Assembly: GCA_021813085.1 (NCBI GenBank)
Contig: JAKAMA010000127.1
Coordinates: 1 to 7,032, forward strand
Source of the DNA: Chloroflexota bacterium
Lineage (GTDB): Bacteria > Chloroflexota > Dehalococcoidia > DSTF01 > JACRBR01
Reading direction: 5' to 3'
Length of the DNA stretch: 7,032 bases
A program made the position numbers and the translations under genes. Shown piece after piece: positions 1-5,041 of this stretch. Below the pieces are notes generated by a model that saw only the letters and a program-made list of their open reading frames with translations, searched no databases and was not told the DNA's origin. Position 1 is the first letter of the stretch, and each line of letters starts with the position of its first letter.

Positions 1-1
1 C

Positions 2-427
2 GAACCCTGCTCGTGGGTGTACGTCGAGGGTCCCCTCACCGAGCGCGCGGTGCTCGATGCCGTCGCCGCCGGCCGCGTCTTCATCTCCGAAGGTTCCGCC
101 GGCCCCTTCATCGAGCTGCGCGCCGACGCCGATGGCGACGGCGTCTTCGAGGCGCTGCCCGGCGACCGCATCGATCCGCCCGCGGACCGCGCGGTGCGCT
201 TCCACGTGACCTACCGCGGCCCCGAAGGCAAACACATCCGCCTCATCGGCCGCGACGGACTCGTGCGCGAGATCACGCCGGACACGGAGGAGCACGAGAG
301 TCAGTTCGATCTGCGGCTCGAGGGCAAGGGCTACCTCCGCGCCGAGGTGCGCGGCTACCGCGGCCGTCCCGACCGCGGCGAGGTCGTCCACGCGCTCACC
401 AACCCGATCTACTGGGGCGCGTGGTAA
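2..427 (+). CDS. C-terminal part of a CehA/McbA-like (PHP-fold) metallohydrolase
   Basis: Only the last 141 codons and the TAA stop are present; the frame is open to the left edge, so the GTG at 17 is internal and not the start. The visible text, SWVYVEGPLTERAVLDAVAAG followed by GRVFISEGSAGPFIELRA, matches the end of the CehA/McbA family: an 'lt..avl.Al.aGr.fvs...GP' helix-strand unit that follows the metal-binding PHP barrel, then a small beta-rich tail closing with NPIYWGAW. Known members are metal-dependent hydrolases (CehA acts on the carbamate carbaryl), but most relatives have no known substrate. The histidine-rich metal site would lie upstream of the window, so catalytic competence cannot be judged. 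The tail has an acidic DADGDG loop (codons about 124-141) followed by VFEALPGD. The gene is convergent with larE. The family call is from pattern recognition of the C-terminus only. Confidence 0.72.
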   Translation, partial: EPCSWVYVEGPLTERAVLDAVAAGRVFISEGSAGPFIELRADADGDGVFEALPGDRIDPPADRAVRFHVTYRGPEGKHIRLIGRDGLVREITPDTEEHESQFDLRLEGKGYLRAEVRGYRGRPDRGEVVHALTNPIYWGAW

Positions 428-458
428 GAGCCCGTGCCGTGGCCCGCGCCTGGCGCCG

Positions 459-476
459 GCGGAGCTGAAGCTCCGC
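459..476. repeat. Short palindrome, copy A, beside a CGTAG box
   Basis: GCGGAGCT-GA-AGCTCCGC has perfect 8-base arms and lies 31 bases after the stop of the upstream gene. Read on the minus strand it is immediately preceded by CGTAGCC (477-483). A second copy with the same arms and a GT centre lies at 3387-3404. No run of T follows on either strand, so it is not a textbook intrinsic terminator, though it could form a 3'-end hairpin. Confidence 0.75.
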
Positions 477-483
477 GGCTACG

Positions 484-504
484 TCTGCTGTCTGTTGTCT
501 GTTG
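484..504. repeat. Heptamer tandem repeat, first array (3 units)
   Basis: Three adjacent 7-base units: TCTGCTG, TCTGTTG, TCTGTTG. The array abuts palindrome copy A through the sequence GCTACGTCTGC (478-488), which overlaps its first unit and recurs exactly at 584-594 at the edge of the second array. No open frame of interest runs through it. It looks like a short intergenic minisatellite. Confidence 0.7.
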
Positions 505-512
505 TGCCGACC

Positions 513-533
513 GCGCAGCCCGGGCGGCTGCGC
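513..533. repeat. GC-rich hairpin, arms shared with the hairpin at 3630-3651
   Basis: GCGCAGCC-CGGGC-GGCTGCGC has perfect 8-base arms and a 5-base loop. The same arms, one base longer and with a CCCC loop, recur at 3630-3651. It lies in the middle of the convergent gap and could end transcripts from either side, but no T-run follows. It may belong to the same dispersed repeat as the neighbouring palindrome. Confidence 0.65.
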
Positions 534-584
534 TCCAGAGCGTGACCGGAGGTGACGCGTCGTGGCTACGGCGCGCACGGGCCG

Positions 585-1427
585 CTACGTCTGCCGTTGG
601 CCGTTTGCTGTTTGCTGTGCTGAGGGCGACGCCGCCAGCAGCCCCTCGTTCATGCTGCCGCTGCGGAACCCCGCGAGGTCCAGCGTCACGTACTTGTAGC
701 CCAGGTTCTTGAACCGCCGGACGATCCGCTCGCGCTGCGCGACCACCGCCGGCAGCTCCTGCGGCTCGACCTCGATGCGCGCTACGTCGCTGTGGTGCCG
801 CACGCGGAGCTGCCGCAGCCCGAGGCCGCGCAGGAACGCCTCCGCCGCGCCGATCTGGTCGAGCGCCTCGACCGTCACCGGCGTGCCGTAGGGGATCCGC
901 GAGGACAGGCAGGCCATCGCCGGCTTGTCCCACGTCGGCAGGCCGCGCGCCTTCGACAGCCCGCGGATCTCGGCCTTGGTCAGCCCGGCCTCGATGAGCG
1001 GGCTGCGCACCCGGTGCTCGCCCGCCGCCACCCGCCCCGGGCGGTGGTCCCCCAGGTCGTCCAGGTTGCAGCCATCGACGACCCAGGCGTAGCCCTCGCG
1101 CTGCGCCATCTCTTCGAGCAGCGAGTACAGCTCGGTCTTGCAGTGGTAGCAGCGCAGCGGCGTGTTCTCGACATAACCGGGCCGGTCCATCTCCGACGTG
1201 CCCAGGAGCACGTGGCGGATGCCGATCCGGGCGGCCAGGTCCTTCGCCTCCTCGACTTCGGTTGCCGGGACGGAGGGCGAGACGCCCGTCACGGCGACGG
1301 CGCGTGGGCCGAGTGCGTCGGCAGCGGCGGCGGCCACGAGCGTGCTGTCGGCGCCGGCCGAGAACGCCACGACCACCGAGCCCATCTCCCGCAGGATGCC
1401 GTGCAGCGTATCCAGCTTCTCTTGCAT
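585..1427 (-). CDS. larE: LarE, ATP-dependent sacrificial sulfur transferase
   Basis: The 280-residue product matches LarE, a cytoplasmic PP-loop enzyme that adenylates the carboxylated pyridine precursor and inserts sulfur during nickel-pincer nucleotide synthesis; lactate racemase is the best-known client. Visible features are a PP-loop variant SAGADS (residues 23-28; the usual form is SGGxDS), the RCYHCK pair (C93, C96), DGCNLDDLGDHRPG (118-131), KPAMACLSSRIPYG (168-181, with C173 in the position of the sacrificial cysteine) and a C-terminal GFRSGSMNEGLL. Having C93 and C96 as well as C173 recalls the three-cysteine, [4Fe-4S]-binding LarE type reported from Thermotoga; this is inference. 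The ATG at 1427 is chosen because the PP-loop begins about 20 residues later, as in the family. The open frame runs further upstream, but that sequence has no LarE character and overlaps the HD-GYP gene. No Shine-Dalgarno is visible. The last ten residues come from a repeat. larB and larC are not in the window. Confidence 0.92.
   Translation of the reverse strand: MQEKLDTLHGILREMGSVVVAFSAGADSTLVAAAAADALGPRAVAVTGVSPSVPATEVEEAKDLAARIGIRHVLLGTSEMDRPGYVENTPLRCYHCKTELYSLLEEMAQREGYAWVVDGCNLDDLGDHRPGRVAAGEHRVRSPLIEAGLTKAEIRGLSKARGLPTWDKPAMACLSSRIPYGTPVTVEALDQIGAAEAFLRGLGLRQLRVRHHSDVARIEVEPQELPAVVAQRERIVRRFKNLGYKYVTLDLAGFRSGSMNEGLLAASPSAQQTANGQRQT
590..617. repeat. Heptamer tandem repeat, second array (4 units), inside the 3' end of larE
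   Basis: Four adjacent 7-base units: TCTGCCG, TTGGCCG, TTTGCTG, TTTGCTG. The array joins GCTACG at 584-589, as the first array does at 478-483. Read on the minus strand it forms the last ten sense codons of larE (QQTANGQRQT), and the TAG stop (587-585) is part of the adjoining CGTAGC box. Confidence 0.7.
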
Positions 1428-1433
1428 GCGGTC

Positions 1434-1439
1434 ACTATA
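1434..1439 (-). promoter_or_regulatory. Candidate larE -10 box, giving a leaderless transcript
   Basis: Read on the minus strand this is TATAGT, five of six matches to TATAAT, in an otherwise GC-only stretch. Only six bases (GACCGC) separate it from the larE ATG, so transcription would begin at or next to the A of the start codon. No ribosome site lies upstream of the ATG, which fits leaderless translation. No TTGACA-like -35 is visible; the expected region is nearly all G and C. Confidence 0.5.
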
Positions 1440-1450
1440 CCAGCCCGCGC

Positions 1451-1462
1451 GCGGCCGGCCGC
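1451..1462. promoter_or_regulatory. 12-base perfect palindrome in the larE -35 region
   Basis: GCGGCCGGCCGC is fully self-complementary and lies 12-23 bases upstream of the putative larE -10 box. It is nested between the arms CAGCCCG (1441-1447) and CGGGCTG (1473-1479). It could be an operator, but such palindromes arise readily in DNA this rich in G and C. Confidence 0.2.
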
Positions 1463-1520
1463 CGGACGGGGACGGGCTGTGCGACGCAGGCAGAAGACGG
1501 CGGCGCCGCCGGCCCGCGCA

Positions 1521-1526
1521 TACCCT
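1521..1526 (+). promoter_or_regulatory. Weak candidate -10 box for the HD-GYP gene
   Basis: TACCCT resembles the TACACT box seen upstream of the metallohydrolase gene at 5006-5011, differing at one base. It lies in the divergent gap and would give a leader of about 90 bases before the ATG at 1621. TATGAA at 1536-1541 is an alternative of similar weakness. No -35 match is evident for either. Confidence 0.25.
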
Positions 1527-1620
1527 AACCAAAGCTATGAAACCGGCGGGAGATCCTACAGCGCAAGACGCGCGCGGTCGATACAGAACAAGAGGCCAGC
1601 CGCCTGCCGAAGCGAGGGAT

Positions 1621-3366
1621 ATGCGCACCGAATCGCCGTCCAGGGCCCATCTGCGCTTTGCCATCCTCAGCTTCGGACTGATCGTGCTCACCGCTACCGG
1701 CACCATCCTAATGGCCCGCGCGCTGATCGCCCGGGCCGAGACGACCGCCGCCGTGCGCTTCACACGGTCGCTCGTCGCCGCCCCGGTGCAGACGGCGCTC
1801 GACGGCGGCCAACGCGGGTCGCTCAGCGCGGCCGACTTGCGGGCACGCGCGGATGCCCTCCTGCCATTCGTCGCAGGCGACGTGCTCGCGGTGCGGGTCT
1901 GGTCCGGCGGCAGCGTCGTCGCCGCGCACGGGGCGGCGATGCCCGCGGGCGTGACGCCTGGCGGCCGCGCCTCGGCGCGCTTCCGCGCGGCCGACGGCCA
2001 GTCCGTGTTTGCCACCTACCTCGAAGGCCCGAACTACGCGATAGAAATCGACCGGGCGGCAGCGCCCATCGATCAGGCGACCGGCGCATTGCAGGGCCAG
2101 TTCATGACGCTCGCCGCTGTTGTGGCGTTGCTTGCCTTCGGGCTGACGCAGGGGGTGTTCTGGCTGAGCCTGCGCCGCTGGGCACACCAGCATTCGCGCC
2201 TCGCCTTCATGTACACGCGCGGAGAGGAACTGCGCGCGTCGCTCGACTTCCACGAGGTCGCTGCCCAGATCACGCACGACGGCACGCTGCTGTCCCGGGC
2301 TCAGTACGGCTTCCTCGCCCTGTTCGACGCCGACACCGGCGACCTCGTGCTGCGCGCCAGCTACGACGCGCTCAAGGGCCAGGAGGACCAGCACCAGCGC
2401 GCGATCGACGAGTGGTTCATGCGCCGTTGCGTCGCCACCAACTCGACGATCGTCAGCGCCCAGCCGCTGGCAGCCTGCTCGCAGGCCTTTGGCGTCGATC
2501 TGGGCGGCGATGGCCGCGCGATGCTCCTCTGCGTGCCGATGTCACTCCGCGACCGCGTCATCGGTGCCCTGGCGTTCATCCGCTCGTCCGCGGGCACACG
2601 CTACGCGAGCGCCGACGTCCGGCTCGTCGAGGAGCTCGCGGACCAGGCCGTGATGGTCGTCGAGCAGGCGCTCCTCTTTGCCAAGGTGCGCTCGTACGCG
2701 GACGAGCTGGAGATGTCGTACGACACGACCCTCAAGGTTCTGATGGCCGCGCTCGATACGAAGGACGACGCGACCGAAGGCCACTGCGAGCGCGTCGCGA
2801 AGCTCACCGCCCACCTCGCGCGCCAGATGGAGATCCCGGAGCCTGCGCTCGTCGATATGGAGCGGGGCGCCCTCCTGCACGACGTCGGCAAGATCGGCGT
2901 GCCCGACGCCGTGCTCAAGAAGCCGAAAGAACTGAACGAGCTCGAGTGGGAGGCGATGCGCAAGCATCCGCTCCTCGCTGGCGTCATGGTGGGCAAGGTC
3001 GGCTTCCTCGAGGGCGCGCTGCCAATCCTGCTCTACCACCACGAGCGCTACGACGGTGCCGGCTACCCGTTCGGCCTCGTCGGCGACAAGATCCCGCTCG
3101 ACGCGCGCATCTTCTCCGTCGTCGATTCCTACGACGCCATGACCTCGGACCGGCCCTACCGCAAAGCCATGAGCCACGAAGAGGCGATGGCCGAGGTCCG
3201 CGACAACAGCGGCACCCAGTTCGACCCGCTCGTCGTCGTCGCGTTCGAGGAGCTCATGGCGTCGAAGCCGCACCTGCAGGCGCGTGCACCCCACCCGATC
3301 TCGCGCGACCACGTCGCCCACGACGCGGGCTTCGCGCCCGAGGACGAAGCCCAGCCTGCCGCGTAG
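1621..3366 (+). CDS. Membrane-bound GAF/HD-GYP protein, predicted cyclic-di-GMP phosphodiesterase
   Basis: The 581-residue product has one transmembrane segment (about 12-33), an extracytoplasmic region (about 36-160) matching no domain I recognise, a second transmembrane segment (about 162-184), a GAF-like sensor (about 205-350), a helical linker and a C-terminal HD-GYP domain (about 367-545). HD-GYP enzymes hydrolyse cyclic-di-GMP and so lower it, favouring motility over biofilm. The catalytic signature looks complete: GHCER (H388, R391), LLHDVGKIG (H420, D421, K424), KHP (H449), HHERYDGAGYP (HHE 473-475, GYP 481-483) and DSYDAMTSDRPYR from D502, so activity is likely. ATG 1621 is preferred over ATG 1537 because 14 of the 28 codons between them end in A or T, unlike the gene body, and they include AGA, ACA and AAA. 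A GAGGG lies only two bases before ATG 1621, so ribosome-site support is weak. No HAMP domain is apparent after the second membrane segment. The signal sensed is unknown. Confidence 0.93.
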   Translation: MRTESPSRAHLRFAILSFGLIVLTATGTILMARALIARAETTAAVRFTRSLVAAPVQTALDGGQRGSLSAADLRARADALLPFVAGDVLAVRVWSGGSVVAAHGAAMPAGVTPGGRASARFRAADGQSVFATYLEGPNYAIEIDRAAAPIDQATGALQGQFMTLAAVVALLAFGLTQGVFWLSLRRWAHQHSRLAFMYTRGEELRASLDFHEVAAQITHDGTLLSRAQYGFLALFDADTGDLVLRASYDALKGQEDQHQRAIDEWFMRRCVATNSTIVSAQPLAACSQAFGVDLGGDGRAMLLCVPMSLRDRVIGALAFIRSSAGTRYASADVRLVEELADQAVMVVEQALLFAKVRSYADELEMSYDTTLKVLMAALDTKDDATEGHCERVAKLTAHLARQMEIPEPALVDMERGALLHDVGKIGVPDAVLKKPKELNELEWEAMRKHPLLAGVMVGKVGFLEGALPILLYHHERYDGAGYPFGLVGDKIPLDARIFSVVDSYDAMTSDRPYRKAMSHEEAMAEVRDNSGTQFDPLVVVAFEELMASKPHLQARAPHPISRDHVAHDAGFAPEDEAQPAA

Positions 3367-3386
3367 CGCGCTGCTGAAATGCAGCC

Positions 3387-3404
3387 GCGGAGCTGTAGCT
3401 CCGC
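3387..3404. repeat. Short palindrome, copy B, near a CGTAG box
   Basis: GCGGAGCT-GT-AGCTCCGC has the same 8-base arms as copy A at 459-476 and differs only in the 2-base centre. It starts 21 bases after the HD-GYP stop. On the minus strand CGTAGCC (3408-3414) precedes it, three bases away. A CTGCTG-rich stretch follows on the plus strand, as in the first gap. Confidence 0.75.
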
Positions 3405-3492
3405 CCTGGCTACGGGCCTGCTGCTCTGCTCTGGAAGTAGATTCGCCCGCGCGCCGCCCTTCGACGCGCCCGCAGACGAGCGGGGACGCCGC

Positions 3493-3520
3493 GTAGGGGC
3501 ACAAGGCTTTGTGCCCCTAC
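3493..3520. repeat. REP-like 28-base hairpin with a GTAG foot
   Basis: GTAGGGGCACAA and its exact complement TTGTGCCCCTAC enclose the 4-base centre GGCT, giving a perfect 12-base stem. A palindrome beginning with GTAG resembles bacterial REP elements, whose GTAG foot is recognised by REP-associated tyrosine transposases (RAYTs). No such transposase gene is in the window. It is not followed by a T-run. Calling it a REP is inference; the stem itself is read directly. Confidence 0.65.
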
Positions 3521-3599
3521 TGGTGCCGCACCGCGGCTGCTCTGCCGTTCATGCGGGCCCGGTGGCGGCGCGCGGGCATGGGGCCTGCCTTGCCGACGC

Positions 3600-3616
3600 G
3601 AACGGGCGGCCCGTTC
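3600..3616. repeat. Small inverted repeat
   Basis: GAACGGG-CGG-CCCGTTC has 7-base perfect arms and a 3-base loop. It lies between the REP-like hairpin and the two-part hairpin. No second copy was found in the window. Role unknown. Confidence 0.4.
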
Positions 3617-3621
3617 TCCCT

Positions 3622-3661
3622 CATCCGGAGCGCAGCCGCCCCCGGCTGCGCGTCTCGGATG
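3622..3661. repeat. Two-part hairpin just beyond the metallohydrolase stop
   Basis: The inner stem GCGCAGCCG (3630-3638) pairs with CGGCTGCGC (3643-3651) around a CCCC loop. The outer stem CATCCG (3622-3627) pairs with CGGATG (3656-3661), with a small asymmetric internal loop between the two. The inner arms match the hairpin at 513-533. It lies 20 bases past the metallohydrolase stop and could act as a 3'-end structure or terminator, but it lacks a T-run. Confidence 0.6.
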
Positions 3662-3681
3662 GGCGGCTGCGGATGGATGTG

Positions 3682-4968
3682 CTACGACTCGCCGGCCAGG
3701 TCGCGCTTACCCTGTCCGCTGGCCAGCGCCGCGTGGTTGAGGATGTTGCGGGACATCGACGACTCCTCGCCCGACGCCCGCGCGCCGTAGATCGCCGCGC
3801 GCACGCGGTGCGCCTCCTGCGACGCCGGTTCGGCGATCACCGCGAACTCGACGAGGTGGCAGGCCAACCGCAGGTCGCCGCCGGCCTGCAGTTCCGCCGC
3901 CCGCGCCAGCACGCGGTCGAGCCCGCCGGTGAGCGCGACCCGCTCGCGCGCCTGCTCGGCGCGCGGCGCCGGCAGCAGGTTGTCGGGTTCGCCGTCGTAC
4001 CAGCCTCCGTACAGCCGCCAGATGTTGCGCAGGATGAACTGCGGGTGGTCGTAGATCGGCCGCAGGTACGGCTTGGCGAGCAGGTGCTCTGGCATCTCGA
4101 CCTCATGCAGCACGCGGTCGAGCGTGGCGCCGGCATTCATCAGCGCCAGCGTCTGCGACTCCAGGGAGTCCAGCAGGTCCGCCGTATCGGTGAGCGCGGC
4201 CTGCACGCGGTCGGCACCGAAAACCGGCATGCCGTGGCCCGGGATCATCGCCTCCGCCCCGAGCGCCGCCATCTGGCGCAGCGCCGCCGCCCAGTCGCCC
4301 GCAAAGCGCTGCACCTTCTGCGGATTGCCCGCGTTCGGCGCCGCCCAGATGAACAGGTCGCCGGGGAAGAGCATCAGCCGCTCCGGCACCCACGTCCACG
4401 TCGCGTCGTCGGTCTCGCCGCGCCCGTGGTGCAGCTCGAACGTCAGACCGCCGCGGCGGAACGTCATCCGGTCGTGGTAGGTCACGTCGGGGTATCGATA
4501 CTCATCGAACCAGCGGAAACGCTCGATGGGCAGGGCGAACTGGCGGACGTTGATCGCCGCGTTCCATCCCTTCGTCTTCTTGTAGCGGTCGAAGTTCGCC
4601 CCGAGCTGTGCGTGCCCGTAGACCACCGGCCGCGGCCAGCGGCGCTCGTCCGCCTCCTGCTCGAACGGCCGCACGCCGAAGATGTGGTCCACGTGATGGT
4701 GCGAGAAGATCGCGCCCGCCAGCGGCGTCTCGGGCCGCCAACGACGCACCGCGTCGTACAGCGGCTTCGTGTCGTTGACCGCGCCGGTGTCGAGCATCAC
4801 GAGCCCGTCGCCGGTGTCGATGGTGTTCGCGCTGGCCAGCCCCTTGTAGAACAGCACGCCGTCGAGGATCTCGTCGCCCTCCGGGTAGCGCGCGTGCACG
4901 GGGTGCGCGTCTGCGGACTCCAGCGCGCCCGTCCACAACCGCTCGGCGATCTCGCGGATGTTCGGCAC
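3682..4968 (-). CDS. Alkylsulfatase-like metallo-beta-lactamase hydrolase
   Basis: The 428-residue product has an N-terminal metallo-beta-lactamase domain (about 35-260) and an alkylsulfatase-type dimerisation region (about 295-420), the arrangement of class III (SdsA1/BDS1-like) sulfatases that cleave alkyl sulfate esters. Likely metal ligands are SHHHVDH (H90, H92, D94, H95), E185 in HGRGETDD, D204 in FPGDLF and H255 in PGHGMP. The region YLRPIYDHPQFILRNIWRLY (321-340) followed by GGWYDGEPDNLLP is typical of the dimerisation domain. At 428 residues it is much shorter than SdsA1 (about 650) and lacks the C-terminal SCP2-like lipid-binding domain, so a long-chain alkyl sulfate substrate is not assured. 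No signal peptide is visible, so it is probably cytoplasmic. The GTG start is set by a strong AGGAGGA eight bases upstream. ligA lies 73 bases upstream on the same strand. Substrate unknown. Confidence 0.87.
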   Translation of the reverse strand: MPNIREIAERLWTGALESADAHPVHARYPEGDEILDGVLFYKGLASANTIDTGDGLVMLDTGAVNDTKPLYDAVRRWRPETPLAGAIFSHHHVDHIFGVRPFEQEADERRWPRPVVYGHAQLGANFDRYKKTKGWNAAINVRQFALPIERFRWFDEYRYPDVTYHDRMTFRRGGLTFELHHGRGETDDATWTWVPERLMLFPGDLFIWAAPNAGNPQKVQRFAGDWAAALRQMAALGAEAMIPGHGMPVFGADRVQAALTDTADLLDSLESQTLALMNAGATLDRVLHEVEMPEHLLAKPYLRPIYDHPQFILRNIWRLYGGWYDGEPDNLLPAPRAEQARERVALTGGLDRVLARAAELQAGGDLRLACHLVEFAVIAEPASQEAHRVRAAIYGARASGEESSMSRNILNHAALASGQGKRDLAGES

Positions 4969-4976
4969 GGTCTTCT

Positions 4977-4983
4977 TCCTCCT
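4977..4983 (-). promoter_or_regulatory. Strong ribosome binding site for the metallohydrolase
   Basis: AGGAGGA on the minus strand lies eight bases upstream of the GTG at 4968-4966. It decides the start codon, since no ATG is nearby in frame. It is the best Shine-Dalgarno match in the window. Confidence 0.8.
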
Positions 4984-5005
4984 GTGTCTGGCGTCGGGTG
5001 AGAGG

Positions 5006-5011
5006 AGTGTA
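5006..5011 (-). promoter_or_regulatory. Candidate -10 box for the metallohydrolase gene
   Basis: TACACT on the minus strand, within GCGCTACACTCC, stands out from a GC-rich stretch in the ligA-metallohydrolase gap. Initiation 6-7 bases downstream would give a leader of about 30 bases containing the ribosome site. The -35 region has no TTGACA match. This suggests the gene can be transcribed apart from ligA. Confidence 0.45.
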
Positions 5012-5041
5012 GCGCGGGCGCGCGCTGTGCGTGCGCGGGCG

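Larger units (their letters stand above)
3367..3681. other. Convergent intergenic region with palindromic repeats and no gene
   Basis: This 315-base gap lies between the 3' ends of the HD-GYP and metallohydrolase genes. Open frames crossing it are rich in R, P and A, show no family features and run antisense into the neighbouring genes. It holds palindrome copy B (3387-3404), a CTGCTG-rich stretch (about 3418-3432), a 28-base perfect hairpin (3493-3520), a small inverted repeat (3600-3616) and a two-part hairpin (3622-3661). Nothing recognisable as tRNA or small RNA was seen. Confidence 0.8.

Noticed and set aside
459..617. CRISPR array
   Set aside because: The repeats are 7-base tandem units and small palindromes without regular spacers, and no cas genes are present.
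409..933. 174-codon minus-strand open frame overlapping larE and the first gap
   Set aside because: Out of frame with larE, low complexity, and it crosses the repeat region.
1428..2015. Upstream extension of the larE frame by 196 codons
   Set aside because: The sequence before MQEKLDTLHG has no LarE character and runs antisense through the HD-GYP gene; LarE is normally about 270-280 residues.
792..3377. Very long plus-strand open frame (861 codons) spanning larE and the HD-GYP gene
   Set aside because: It is antisense to larE and out of frame with the HD-GYP gene. The product is Arg/Pro/Ala-rich with no domain features, typical of spurious open frames in GC-rich DNA.
2542..3504. 320-codon minus-strand open frame opposite the HD-GYP domain
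   Set aside because: A mirror of the HD-GYP coding sequence; no recognisable motif.
3493..3520. Intrinsic terminator for the HD-GYP gene
   Set aside because: The stem is strong, but no T-rich tract follows on either strand and it lies about 126 bases past the stop.
3509..3790. 93-codon plus-strand open frame in the second convergent gap
   Set aside because: It begins inside the REP-like hairpin, runs through two more palindromes and overlaps the metallohydrolase 3' end antisense; no conserved features.
3379..5001. 540-codon plus-strand open frame opposite the metallohydrolase
   Set aside because: Antisense to a gene with clear catalytic motifs; low-complexity Arg/Val/His-rich product and no ribosome site.
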